Shown in pieces: positions 33,437-44,226 of a DNA stretch of 64,000 bases (position 1 is the first letter of the stretch; every line of letters begins with the position of its first letter). The notes beneath the pieces are model-generated. The model saw only the letters and a program-made list of their open reading frames with translations. It had not been told where the DNA came from and made no database searches. The position numbers and the translations under genes were made by a program. This DNA is from Macrothele yani (Eukaryota > Arthropoda > Arachnida > Araneae > Macrothelidae): positions 121,353,922 through 121,417,921 of the forward strand of contig CM077001.1 in NCBI GenBank assembly GCA_039090855.1, in the 5' to 3' direction.

Positions 33437-34452
33437 GTTAAAACTGCGAAATTGTCCGTAGCGGACAGAGTAAAAATAGTTGTTCTGCATAAAGAGGGGT
33501 GTTTTTCAAGGCAAATCGCTGAAAGAGTGTGCTGTTATAAATTAACAATTATTAGGCTACTGAAGAAAGTAAAAGACACTGGTAATATTAAAAATATGTG
33601 TCACAGTGGAAGGCCCAGATCCACTACAACCAGGAAGGACAGAGTGTTAGAAAGCTAAGCCTGACAGACAGGAGGATCAATTCATTTGAACTGCTTCAAA
33701 GATGGTCTGAAGTGACTGATGTTACTGTTAGTACATCTAATGTTAGGAGGAGGCTGCTTCACTATTAATTACGTGGCTGCAATGGCAAGCGTAAACCACT
33801 GTTATCTGCAAATCAAAAACAGCGTATAGACATCAATCGGCAAAACAACGTGTCTCATGGACAACCAATCAATGGGAAAATATTCTTTTCAGTGATGAAT
33901 CAGAATTTTGCCTTAATGGAAATCAGAGTTGTGCCTATGTAAGGAGATTCAATCATGAAGAATACTATCCAAGTGACGCATGTTAAGCATCCGTTGTAGG
34001 TCGTGGTTTGGAGCTGCATGTGTGCACACGGCGTTGGGAACCTCCATATCGTCTATGGTATGGTAAATCCCCAGAAATACATATGTATATTAGAAAACAA
34101 GATGTTATCATCATCTAGAAGACTTTATGACGGCAATTTTATTTTTCAAGATGACAATGCTCCCTGTAATCGTGCTAAATAAGTGAAAAAGTGGTTTCAG
34201 GAAAAAAAAAAATTTCAGCATCTTGATTAGCAACCACAGTAACCGTACTCAAATCCGATCGAAAATTTATAGTTCAAAGTGTCGTATGAACTATCAAAAG
34301 AGAAGCTAACAGCCAAAATTCAACTCACTGAAGATGTAATTCAAATTTGGAATCACATTGTTCATCCCAATCTTTTACAAAACCTTATTCACAGTATGCC
34401 ATCAAGATGCAAAGCTGCGATTAAAGGTGAAGGCTGAGCAACAAAATATTAG
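33437..34452 (+). pseudogene. Tc1-like transposase, element H, heavily mutated
   Basis: The N-terminus reads KTAKLSVADRVKIVVLHKEG and a GRPRSTTTRKDR hinge (33437-33655). Downstream, in shifting frames, come KIFFSDESEFCLNGNQ (about 33880-33930), a QDDNAPC-like block (about 34148-34170) and an SNPIENL-like block (about 34252-34275). Multiple stops and frameshifts. The three catalytic positions can still be located, so it derives from a DDE Tc1. Confidence 0.78.
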
Positions 34453-34790
34453 GTACATTTTATAATTTTTCTGCATTATATTTATTTCTATTTAAAAAAC
34501 AATGTTTCATTCCTTGAGAGTTACAAGAACGCTTTATTGCTGTAAACCTAAATATTGGATAAATGATCCTTTTCATAACAGTTTTGACTTGGTCATGATT
34601 TTTATAATGTATTTTAAGAACAGAAGTAGCTACAGGAAAAACTAAGACATTTTTGATAGCTCCATAAAATTTGGCATCTAATGACATATAAATGATGAGA
34701 AAACTGTGAAAATTAGTTAGTTAAAAAAAGAGTTAAACTTAAAAATTCACGGATTTAGCAGGTCATGCAATACTTTTACGCAGCACCGTA

Positions 34791-35379
34791 GAATAGTCAC
34801 TCAATAATATTGTTACGGAGATTTAATACGAGAATTTTTAGACAAAAGTAGTAAATCTCTTTCGCAACATTTCTTTCAATTTCCTTTGTTGTATATGCGT
34901 GAGAAACTTTTAGCTTCCTCACCCAAATCAGGAAATAAAAGGAAATACGGATTGTTCAGATACGCCAGGCTGTCGCATCTTAAAAGCATCTTACAGTTTG
35001 GGCTTTGTGTTTCGTAGACGCACTGGTATTGTCGAGTTCAATTAGTACCTTCGCCTCCTGCATTTCAAAGCAACCGACAGCAAGGCGCAAGACTTTTTAA
35101 TTTCAACATTGAAGCTTTGTGAAGCCAACACCATCGATCCCAGAGCGATAGCGGAAGCGAAGGGGGTGAGTTTGCGCGGGAACAAAGGGGTATATACAAC
35201 AGTCAATGGGAAGGTTTAGGAGCGAACGGTCGCGGGAGAAGACGCCTGGAGTGCCTGAAGCAGTTGATCGAGAACGTTTTAGTCGAGCCCGGGAATTGAG
35301 TTTTTCCACGAGCGTGGGAGATAGACGAAGGAATGACCGAGAGCGATAAAGTAACAAAAAGCATTTCCGAGAGTAAAGG
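34791..35379. other. no gene recognised
   Basis: The part from 35040 to 35370 is somewhat GC-richer with open frames on the minus strand (84 and 76 codons), but none shows a domain. I would not annotate a gene. Confidence 0.4.
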
Positions 35380-35387
35380 GAACCTAA

Positions 35388-36894
35388 TAGAGGTCTGCAC
35401 GGGCCTTAATTTTGAAAGCCCATCCTGGCCCAAGCCCGCACGTCCAAGGCCCGGCCCGTTTCAATTTTTTTAATTAAAGCCCGGCACAGGCCCAGGACCA
35501 GCCCGTATATTTCTTCTGTCTCCAAGGCTCTGGCCGGCCCGTAAAATTTCAACAATTACCAAAATACGAATTTGACAGCTGGTGCACTCGGTCATTCGAC
35601 TCCTGAAGAGTTTTCGTTTTCTTAATTGCTACACGCATTCTATTACAATAAACGTTTATTCAGAATATTTCTGAGACTCTGTATAAGTCACGTGGCGTCC
35701 GAGGAGGGGAGGGGGCTTGTATACTAAAAAAATATTGCATGAAAAGGACAATTTCCATGTCTTTCAAATTTTCTGGGTTTTGAAATTATCATTCCCCACC
35801 GCGGGACCCGAAAATATCCTTGGGGATAAAGAGGGGGGCGGGTGTGAATTCGAAAAGTACGAAATATCCAGAATTATGAGTCCGATCGTTCTACTGGGAG
35901 AAGATTTAATGGCTTTATAAACTGCACCTATCTCTACTGGCATATCATATCGCTGGAACCCAATATATCTCTCGTGCGTGTGGGGGGGGGGGGGCACATT
36001 TTTGCCGCTTAAGATGCGATGTTCCAGATTTTGTGCTATGGTAACTCAAAAAGTTTTTGCATTTAGTGCACTGCACAACGTTTTCCGGCCGACTAGTTTC
36101 AGAACGGGACAGTAATTTAAAATATTTCCAAATATCGCTTTTTCCTTTTACATTGTGTACAAGCACATATTCTCCGGAAGCGATTTTTTTGCGAAAATCT
36201 TTCGCTTTCTTAAACTCCATAATAAGTATGGAAGAGTATTTATCAGCAACACTGAACTGAGCATATGCTAAGGGAAAACAACGACAGACTGCCCAGCTAA
36301 CCAGTGACACAAATGTTTTGAAAACGGCTGCCTGAGAGTACAAATGGGGAAAATACGGCACAGATTTATACACAGAAGTAAGTTTCTCCCAGCCCATTTC
36401 TCCCGTGCCATTTAAGACAACTTAAAAGCTTTTCATACATCTAGAGAACAAAGCGCCGCCGACCAGAACAATAAAAAAGATCGTGTGCGAGCAGGTGGCC
36501 CGGTTTAGAAATGCTACAGTTAATAGCCTGTCCTGAAGCATGAGAGGAGGGTGAAAGTTAGAGAGAGAGAAGAGACCACATTCACATTGAAAAACTAAGG
36601 GAGATGACCCACTCCAATTGTTTTGTAGGAGGGGAGGATTTCGTAAAACTTCTATTTCTTCCATCAGCGGAAATTATTCAATCTTATCCTGCTGCTGTAT
36701 GTTGCGAGTTTTCCAAACGAGAAAGACATCGTACAGCTATTGTTTTGCTCATAGAAAAAAAAAAAAAAAAAGAAACCCTGCTCGGCCCGTGTCTATTTTA
36801 CACTAAATATTGAAGGCCCGGCCCTGCCCGGCCCGTTTTTCCAACTTAGAAATGAGCAAAGGCCCGACACGGCCCGGGCCTGTGCTGACCTCAA
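35388..36894 (-). mobile_element. hAT element with BED-finger remnant, perfect 8-bp target duplication
   Basis: Terminal repeats TAGAGGTCTGCACGGGCC (35388) and the complement of TTGAGGTCAGCACAGGCC (ending 36894). Identical GAACCTAA at 35380-35387 and 36895-36902. Subterminal regions are packed with GGCCCGG motifs. Length 1507 bp, shorter than an autonomous hAT. Confidence 0.92.
35990..36240 (-). pseudogene. BED zinc-finger fragment of a hAT transposase
   Basis: The minus-strand frame 35945-36397 includes KSDIWKYFKLLSRSETSRPE, CTKCKNFLSYHSTKSGTSHL and KRQKC. This is the W, CxxC, GTSxLxxH/C pattern of a BED finger, the DNA-binding N-terminus of hAT transposases. The final histidine pair is altered (KRQKC). 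The frame then runs into a C-rich stretch and stops, so the RNase H-like catalytic domain is missing. Confidence 0.8.
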
Positions 36895-36976
36895 GAACCT
36901 AAGCTGAGGACAACCTTTCAAGATCAAGTTAGAGAAAAATAAATTCTTTTAAGAGGCATGAATATTTTTGCTCATG

Positions 36977-37023
36977 GTTATTATTATTATTTGGTTATTA
37001 TTATTATTTGGTTATTATTATTA

Positions 37024-37071
<48 letters not shown>
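36977..37071. repeat. ATT/TTA microsatellite
   Basis: Long run of TTA/ATT triplets, interrupted by two TTTGG units at the left. Confidence 0.95.
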
Positions 37072-37072
<1 letters not shown>

Positions 37073-37219
37073 CAACCTCAAGCAGCAACAACTGAACAAA
37101 TAATTATCATTTTACTACGTTAACCTGGGAAGCAAAAATCCAGATAACAGTTGGCGCCCAACGTAAATATGGTAAAAATGGAGCGACACACGTATAAAAT
37201 CTTTGAATTCAATTTACTC

Positions 37220-37442
37220 TAGACTATGAAAAAAATTAATTCTGGAATTCACGGCCATTTCCCGTGATTCCTTTCGTGAATTAACAAAGCATTTTCTAAC
37301 CTTTTCCGTGAAACGAGGAGATTTTTCATACTTGCTGAAAATTCAGAATTTTCAGAAACCTTTCCACAATTCCTTTCGTACATAAACAGAAAAACTCTGT
37401 TCTCACTTTTTCTGTATTCATATGACAAAAAATTTCCGGAAA
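37220..37442 (+). repeat. dispersed repeat X, locus 2, left portion
   Basis: Contains TCTGGAATTCACGG, CCTTTCGTGAATTAAC, GAATTTTCAGAAACC and ATTCATATGACAAAAAA, shared with X locus 1. The pogo-like element interrupts it at the TA in 37443-37444. Confidence 0.75.
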
Positions 37443-37599
37443 TACCGTGTTTCCCCAAAAATAAGACCGGGTCTTATATTAATTTTTGCTCCAAAAGACG
37501 CATTAGGGCTTATTTTCAGGGGATATCTTATTTTTTTCATGTACTACCAACTTTTTTCTTTTTTTTTTCCCATCTACATTTATTCATGTACAAACATCT

Positions 37600-37850
37600 A
37601 CATTTATTCAAATGCAGTCATGTCATCTTCTTTTGGAACATCTTCATAACTCTCCAAACCCCGAATTCTGGCCTGAATTTTTTTGCGACGCCATTTCCTG
37701 TAGAACCATTGACCCCAATCTCTCATGTCCAGCAATAAAGCTCGCCTTAAATGAGCACTTCTTCCAATACAGATGAGTCGCACAAGCTATATCACACGAG
37801 TAAAAGCCGTCTTTGTGCGAATAATTGAAAGTAAAATAAAACTCGGCTTA
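37600..37850 (-). pseudogene. pogo-like transposase C-terminal tail, separated by insertion
   Basis: The minus strand reads DMRDWGQWFYRKW, QARIRGLESYEDVP and KEDDMTAFE before a stop (about 37600-37735). I take it as the tail of the same transposase as 39073-39300, because both lie in order on the same strand inside one element. Family similarity of this tail is from memory and moderate. Confidence 0.5.
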
Positions 37851-37925
37851 GCTTAAATCAAATTAACTCATATTATGAGACAACAATTTAATAAAACCTT
37901 ATGATATTTTAAAACCAGATTAAAA

Positions 37926-37969
37926 GACATGAGTACTTTCGGGCCATCGTATGGCCCATCTTCAGATGG
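37926..37969 (-). ncRNA. hammerhead-ribozyme-like motif 3
   Basis: Minus strand: CCAT, CTGAAGA, extra T, perfect 7-bp stem GGGCCAT/ATGGCCC with ACG loop, GAAA, GTAC, UC, ATG pairing to CAT. It lies about 350 bp downstream of the GIY-YIG frame in the same element. Confidence 0.6.
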
Positions 37970-37981
37970 AACAGCCAAATT

Positions 37982-38193
37982 GCCGCCCCGGTGGCGCAAT
38001 GGTCTAAGGCACTGGCCTCTGATCGTTCGTCCGTAAGGGGTCCGGGTTTGAATCCCAGTCAGGCATGGATGTTGTGTTTGTCTTACGGCACTAGCTCTCT
38101 CTCCCTTACCTGGAGCCAGTGACCCTAAATTAGGGACGGGCGACTGCTTATAGCACATTCAGTTGCTCACGGTGGTGGTTAAACCACCAATCA

Positions 38194-38220
<27 letters not shown>
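37982..38220 (+). mobile_element. SINE-A copy with 13-bp target duplication
   Basis: Plus-oriented, full head GCCGCCCCGGTGGCGCAATG, body and a poly-A tail of about 28 bases. Identical GAACAGCCAAATT at 37969-37981 and 38221-38233. Confidence 0.96.
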
Positions 38221-38224
<4 letters not shown>

Positions 38225-38315
38225 AGCCAAATTGACAAGATCCCCATAGTATGAACGAAATCAAAGTCGGTTGTTGTACATATATGTAAAGAAGGAAGAC
38301 ATTCCTTCCGGCACA

Positions 38316-39065
38316 TTACCCCACGGTTACGGGTAATTCAAAACCCCTAGGATTGGAGTTAATGAACACCTTATAGGCATTGGGGAGCTCATAAGGCATA
38401 TAGTCATTACAACAAATAATTTGTGAGTGAAAAATGAACATGCTCTCGGTAAGAAGCAGCGTACTACGATTTTTAGGGGTAACCAGAATTTTAAAATTTT
38501 CCCAGTCCGGATATAAAATCCCTTCTGTTACTTTCTTAGCAAGTGCTGTGTTGGTACCTCCTGTTTGGATATTATATTTATGTTCCTTTACCCTGCAAGA
38601 CAAATTCCGTCCTGTAGATCCTATATAGACAGATTGAGTAGTTCCGAAAACATCTTTTAATGGAACACAATAGACACCCCATCTTTGTAAAATATCCGTC
38701 GGGGTCCTGTACTTTCTAACAAGTGGTAGGATATTAAGGGAGAGAGTGCCGAAATCCAGTCCGAATTTCCGGCATATGTTACAAAGAGGTTGAGTAATTG
38801 AAGGGATGTAATCGATGGAAGCAATGAAACGAAATGGTGTAGGCAAAAATGGTTGTAATGTAGTAGCAAGTTTACTTTTAACTCGGGAATGGATCCGGTT
38901 AAAAACGTAATCAGGATATCCAAATTGGGAGGCAAACGACGAGACCCATTGTAGTTCTGCAACGCGTGCAGTGCGGGTTGAGGAATGGGTGTAGGCTCTA
39001 CGAATGAAAAAGTGAAGAGACGTTAGCTTTTGGTTTTGCGGATGATTAGAGGAGTATGGAACCAT
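38316..39065 (-). pseudogene. Penelope-like element protein, C-terminal region with GIY-YIG endonuclease
   Basis: An uninterrupted 249-codon frame, the longest in the window. The second half reads GVYCVPLKDVFGTTQSVYIG then STGRNLSCRVKEHKYN: the GIY and YIG strands, the conserved Arg and the EH of a GIY-YIG endonuclease. In Penelope-like retroelements this domain follows the reverse transcriptase and nicks target DNA. The first half (SLHFFIRRAYTHSS.. CRKFGLDFG) is the linker after the reverse transcriptase. The reverse transcriptase itself is absent, cut off at the 5' junction near 39070, so the protein is partial though its frame is open. Confidence 0.85.
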
Positions 39066-39072
39066 AGCAGTG

Positions 39073-39300
39073 TATTGGCAACACAGCTGTCAGTGATTTT
39101 ATCCCATGAATTCTTCACCCAAGTCACGACCTCTTGCAGGCTAGGCTTCACAAAGTTTCCACGCTGTATTCTCTCCATTCTATTTTCAATGTAGTCATTG
39201 ATTTCCATGCGCATATGATCCTTGAATGGCTTATTTATTGCAATAACAAGAATCTGGAGATAGACAGTCATTCCTGCGGGAATCACTTATTTGATCTATT
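39073..39300 (-). pseudogene. pogo/Tigger-like DDE transposase fragment
   Basis: The minus-strand frame includes INKPFKDHMRMEINDYIENR, GNFVKPSLQEVVTWVKNSWD and KITDSCVANTL. The INKPFKD and WV..SWD..T..C..N blocks are characteristic of the C-terminal part of pogo/Tigger DDE transposases. It is truncated where the Penelope-like element was inserted. The catalytic region upstream is not present. Confidence 0.78.
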
Positions 39301-39753
39301 CTTCTCTCTGCAAGGAAGTTCTTCAATGAATAACTTTTCCGCCAAAGATAGCGTTCACCGGTAAAGTTTCCCACGTCGGATTCCCTTTTCGGAACTGGAT
39401 GTTACAACTGCCGAACAAAAGACGGCTTCTTTTCATCTCCCGCTAGTTTTCTGAACCGAAATGAATGAATGCATGCGCCATAATTACAAAAACCATATCC
39501 TTGGCTGAGCTCAAAGTCAATTGGTTTTCTTTCTTACTCTGGATATTCAAGACAAATTAAACTCATGAACAGGGTATCCTCCAGTGATTTTGGCACTCGC
39601 TTCAGTTTTTTGAACAGTGATAGGCTGGCTGACTACAGTACTGCGTATCGTAACTGGGGCTTATTTTCGGGTTAGGGCTTATACTACGAGCATCCGGAAA
39701 AAATATGCTAGGGCTTATTTTCCGGTTAGGTCTTACTTTCGGGGAAATACGGT

Positions 39754-40290
39754 AGGAGCGATTCGTGAGAATACCTGAGGTTTAACTGTTAAATTTCGAT
39801 CGTCCATCGAAGGATCTGATTTAAAATTTCTTCAGCGAGATCGAATATTGTGGACTGCATATCGCATGAAATTTTGGTTATTGTGACACCGGATATTCCT
39901 TCCCCTCTCCCACATTTTGTGCTCCAACTACTGTATATTGTGCTACCGTAAGAAATTCATATGACAAAAAAATTCCGGAAGTAGGAGCGATTCGTGGGAA
40001 TACCTCAGGTTTAACTGTAAAATTTTGATCGCCTATCGAATGATCTGATTTTAAATTTCTTCAGCCTGATCGAATATTGTGGATTGCATATCGCATGAAA
40101 TTTTGGTTATTGTGACACCAGATATCCCTTCCCCTCTCCCACATTTTCTGCTTCAAGTACTGTATATTGTGCAACCGTAAGAAACCTGGTACTTAAATCA
40201 TTGTACAGGTGATTATACGATGTCTATGCATCAGTCTGCGGATTCCTTATGATAAAAGCTATTATAGCTATCAAATTTCATATTTAGGAG
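39754..40290 (+). repeat. repeat X, locus 2, tandem 230-bp units
   Basis: GTAGGAGCGATTCGTG occurs at about 39752 and 39982, about 230 bp apart, each followed by AATACCT.AGGTTTAACTGT, ATATTGTGGA.TGCATATCGC and CCTTCCCCTCTCCCACATTT. The second unit is uninterrupted at the pogo target site. Confidence 0.85.
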
Positions 40291-40314
40291 TTTTGTGAAA
40301 TATTACCTAATTCC

Positions 40315-40349
40315 AAAGCATTCTGTTTTTCCGAAAAACAGAATGCTTT
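40315..40349. repeat. perfect 16-bp hairpin inside repeat X
   Basis: AAAGCATTCTGTTTTT at 40315-40330 and its exact complement at 40334-40349, spacer CCG. The related stretch at 28870 lacks the hairpin, so it arose in this copy. Confidence 0.9.
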
Positions 40350-40564
40350 AGAACTTGAAATCATTTTAAACTGACAATGTCTTTCAATTATCTTTAAGAA
40401 AAGGTGAACTGTACTGTTTTATGGTAATATAGTATATTTTACAACACTTTTAAATATGAAATCACAGTGAAAAAAAACCAAACTTAATTTGTGATAAGTC
40501 CACCTACAGAAAAAAATAAAATCATTACAAAACTCTTTAAAAAAAAAGCTGAAACAGAAAATGA

Positions 40565-40673
40565 TATTCACGGCGGATATTTAGTGGTTCGAACTTTCGC
40601 ACCTGCAGGGAATCGAACTTGAGACCTCTCCGTAGCGGTCACGAACGTTGACCACTAGGCCATCCGCGGTCCC
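40565..40673 (-). mobile_element. SINE-B fragment (5' part)
   Basis: The reverse complement starts GGGACCGCGGATGGCCTAGTG-like sequence (A box) and has AGGTCTCAAGTTCGATTCCC (B box), then ATATCCGCCGTGAATAT. Only the first ~110 bp of SINE-B remain. Confidence 0.8.
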
Positions 40674-40991
40674 GCAGGAGTGAATCTCTTCAGCGCCTGC
40701 CTCAAATCCTCTTCACTCCACGCTTCGGGCCGCCTCAGGCACAAAGCTTCCCTGTTTGCTCGGTGACACTCAAACGTGTGTGTCTGTGGCCACTTTTAGA
40801 TCGAATCTGGCAAAGATGTAAGTGCTGAAAAATACAGGTTCTTCGACTTTGCGAAATTTTTATATAAATGCGGAAAAACCGGTATCGGACTTTTTTTGGA
40901 AATTAACGGATGGAAGATCTGTGAAAATACTGAAGTGAAAAAAATCGGGAACTTTTGAAAACGGAAATTCCGTTAAAAGACGAACTCTTTA

Positions 40992-42411
40992 CGCTATTAT
41001 GTATTCAAGCATCTTCTCGGGGGTGGTTAGCCCCCAAAATCCACGACCCCCCTTCCTCCCCGAAGATTTCTGGGTGATATCCTCTTATATTTGGTCTAGT
41101 TGTTTTCGTTTATAGCTGAATATTTGGAGAAATAAATTTGAAAAATTAAGAAAATAAGGGAAAATATTATAATACTAAACAAAAACATCCACATGGACTT
41201 CAGTCTGAAATTTATGTCACCCTTCAATAAAACATTAAACAGTCCTCGCTGAAGGGACAATTTTTCGAGTACTGACGACTCAGTCTACTTCAGTAATAAA
41301 AACCCAATTCCACAGAGTAGAGATGTTTGTACTGCCATACATCATCATATTTTGGAAGCTGGCATTCAGCTTTATTTCAGTCTTCTGGATGTCGATTTTC
41401 CATTTATACGGTTAGCCTGAGTGTTGCTTCCAATAAAACAAACTATTTGTTACCTAATTTTTAACAATAACAAAATATTAGAAATTTTTCCCATAAACAG
41501 TTTTTTCTTCCTGGTGGCGGGTGGTTTACACTCTGTGACAAGAAAAAAATAATAATAACAAAAGTCAAGGACCTCAAACTGGCATCCAAACGGTTAGTTA
41601 GTTATGTTTACTACTGTGTGCTTATCCAAATAATCTAAATGGACTGAAACCAAGTGGCAGGGGAATTGTTTACACCATACGTTTTCAGGTGACACAGGAA
41701 TGATTCTTTAATAAACGGAAACACTCTTGTAGTATAAGGAGAAGAAATTTTTACCACTCCTAATGGTTTTGGGGAATTTTCCCCAGCATCCTCAATATTT
41801 TATGTTTACCCCACCTCACGGTGAAATATTTATCCCACAATATTTTATCCCACCTCACGGTGAAATATTTATCTCACAATATTTTATCCCATCTCACGGT
41901 GAAATCCCTGGTGCATTACTGAATTAAAGTAAAGGTATAGCATTTTTACATTTTTAATGATTTGAATGTGATGTATTTTATATTTTTAGATTTCTTAGAA
42001 TTTGCATTGGCGATGTTTGAACATAGGAAAATTTTTCTACTCTATTTTAAAACTTTTATATAGATTAATGCATATATAAATAGCAAAACCGTAATTCTAA
42101 GTATATAATCAGTCAACAAGTTTCAGCCCCCTCAAAATTCGTAATTGCCACCCGGAAAAAAGATGTATTTTTTCTTTTTGGTTGGAGGTTTAACGACCAC
42201 CGTGAGTAACTCATTGGGCTATAAGCAGTCGCCCGTCCCTAATTTAGGGTCATTGGTTCCAGGGAAGGGGGAGAGCCAGTGCCGTAAGGCAAACACAGTA
42301 TCCATGCCTCACCGAGATTCGAACCCGGACCCCTTTAGGACGAATGATCAGAGGCCATCGCTTAGACCACTGCGCCACCGGGGCGGCAAAAAAAAAAAAA
42401 AAAAAAAAAAA
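40992..42411 (+). mobile_element. repeat Y, copy 2, inserted in repeat X
   Basis: Starts near ATGTATTCAAGCATCTTCTC and ends in a 24-base A run (42388-42411). Inside are three tandem units of CACCTCACGGTGAAAT at about 41810-41905. X sequence flanks both sides. Matches 11194-13225 except the middle. Confidence 0.65.
42168..42387 (-). mobile_element. SINE-A copy at the end of repeat Y
   Basis: Minus-oriented, head complete to GGGGCGGC at 42387, directly followed by the A run of Y. Poly-T is interrupted (TTTTTTCTTTTTG). Confidence 0.9.
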
Positions 42412-42515
42412 CCTCTTTGAATGGAAAGCTGTCCTTACGGCAACTTTACTGCACGTTATTTTCAGGAAATTTTTCGTGAATTCACACCACTTAATTTTTA
42501 CAGTGTACCTTTCTT
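42412..42515 (+). repeat. repeat X, locus 2, right end
   Basis: Contains ACTGCACGTTATTTTCAG and GTGAATTCACACCACTTAAT then TTTTACAGTGTA, matching the X right end at 24560-24630. Confidence 0.65.
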
Positions 42516-44068
42516 ATTTATTTTCTCTAAATCCAACAGTATGTAACATTCTTATCCGCGGGGAGAAAAAAGACTTTCCATAATAAACTAATAAATAAAT
42601 AAAAACAGAAAACTGCGATCAAAAATGAAAGTGGAACTGATAACTGATTTCCGCAGAGAAAACATTTTGTTGACAATTTGAGCAAAGCAAAGCTTAATTT
42701 AATAAGCCGGGATCAAACTGTATTCCTCATTTTTGCTGGTGGAGGGTTTGCATGTATAATAAAATCCACATTCCACGGCCTTTGCGGTCGATCCAAAACA
42801 CCATTCAAAGCCTCAATTTTCCCTCGGTGACGGCGCGAGAAATGGTAATGCGAAAGGGATTAGCATTGCGGCAAATGTGCGTCTGCCGATAATTTCATTT
42901 TGATGTGTTTGCTCTCAGCGAAATCTGCGACGAATCTGGGAATGCAATTGATACCTCGTGCGTCGTTATCACCCTAATTTTCGTATTCCTGCTTGTCGTT
43001 ATTTGTAGTTTCTTGTGTCAACACAATTACAAAAACACCTCTGGCCCTGTTCAAAGATGCATGCCACCTGGATTTTCTGTGAGACCCTGTAATTACTCGG
43101 GGGTAAAGTGCTCCTAAAGGAGGGTTCCCATCGACTATGGCACGCACCACTCAAAAAGTCTCCTGGACACGAGTCCATATATTGATAGTATCTTGTCTTC
43201 CTAATGGAGCTCAATTTCTGACCAACCATTGGACACGCCTGGGGGCCAGAACCCCTGCTCGCACCTTAAAAAGAAACGTGTCAATATTTACACTTCGCCC
43301 TATACTTAGTGTTGCCATCACTCATGGCATTATCAGCTGACAAGGCTATAGAATTGCTGGTCTGACATCTGAGAGCGACTGTCGGTTGCGGTTACCGTAT
43401 GCGTTTTACACCTCGCGGGTGTGAACCGCCGGTGCTCAGGGGATTTTTAAGAGGGGAAGTTGGGTACCTAATTACAAAGCATGAGCGAAATTTCGACCTA
43501 GTTGTCTTTCATAGTTTGTATCTGGTGACAAAACCGCCTCAGGCGGACGGCTCTCCTGTGAGGAGAAAGAACAAATGAGAATTTCCGTTCTCATGGAATC
43601 CCCTCCGTAATAACAAGCGTGCCCTGAGGGTTTCGGTCGTCACCACTGGCCTCTTCTTTCCTCCATGTTAAAACTCTTACAAGCATAGCAGCCACAAAGT
43701 CTTGCAGCTCTCCAGGATATATATTTACTTAAGTTGTAAAGCCTTAAAAGACGGACTTAATTATTCCTTTCGGCTTCGCACCTGACTTTTAAGCACAAAA
43801 ATGACAAATCATTTACTAAATCATCATTCAATGCCAACTTCTTAGAAATGACCCCTAAATACAGTGTGTCTTAATCCTCTAAGAAACCCGTTGGCGGCTT
43901 AAAACAATATGATTGGTTTAGGCTGAAAACAGGCGTATCCTAGATGCGTCAAATATGGAGGAATTGGTATTATTTACATATATTTAAAACATTCCACAGT
44001 TATCAGTATTAATAATCATTTTTAAAGTTGTTCTGGTGATGACATTTGCGTATCTTATACTATATATA
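42516..44068. other. no gene recognised
   Basis: A hydrophobic 70-codon frame at 42905-43117 has no supporting context. GC content is a little higher at 42770-43440. Possibly single-copy host DNA; I cannot support a gene. Confidence 0.4.
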
Positions 44069-44226
44069 TACACTATGTTGACAAAAGTCACCGGATACCC
44101 CTTCAAAAGAAAATGAACGGATCCGCTGCGTTGTTAAGATCCGCAGGACAGCTACAAACGGTATAAAACAATCCTGCAACTAACCGAAATCATATTGCAC
44201 TGTGAGGTTGAGTAAAACTGTCGCAG

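Larger units (their letters stand above)
32711..34788 (+). mobile_element. Tc1-like element H with about 200-bp terminal repeats
   Basis: Terminal repeats of about 200 bp (32711-32905 and about 34595-34788) are inverted copies. Shared blocks include TTTTTCCTGTAGCTACTTCT and TAACTAACTAATTTTCA. TA lies outside both ends (32709-32710, 34789-34790). Length without SINE-B is about 1.75 kb. Confidence 0.88.
37860..39070 (-). mobile_element. Penelope-like retroelement 1, 5'-truncated
   Basis: Minus-strand element with an open GIY-YIG-bearing frame, a 3' untranslated region and a hammerhead-like motif. Its 5' edge cuts the pogo transposase near 39070. SINE-A is inserted in its 3' part. Confidence 0.8.
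37445..39752 (-). mobile_element. pogo/Tigger-like transposon interrupted by a Penelope-like element
   Basis: Ends CCGTGTTTCCCCAAAAATAA (37445) and the complement of CCGTATTTCCCCGAAAGTAA (ending 39752), TA on both sides. Sub-terminal GGGCTTATTTTC blocks repeat near both ends. The flanks join into repeat X sequence matching the uninterrupted copy near 39980. Confidence 0.85.

Noticed and set aside
37981..38060. SINE-A heads as genuine tRNA-Leu genes
   Set aside because: They have A and B boxes but a disrupted anticodon arm, are followed by a constant body and poly-A tail, and are flanked by target duplications.
42905..43117. 70-codon frame with a hydrophobic segment
   Set aside because: No start context, splice partners or family resemblance; a chance frame is as likely.
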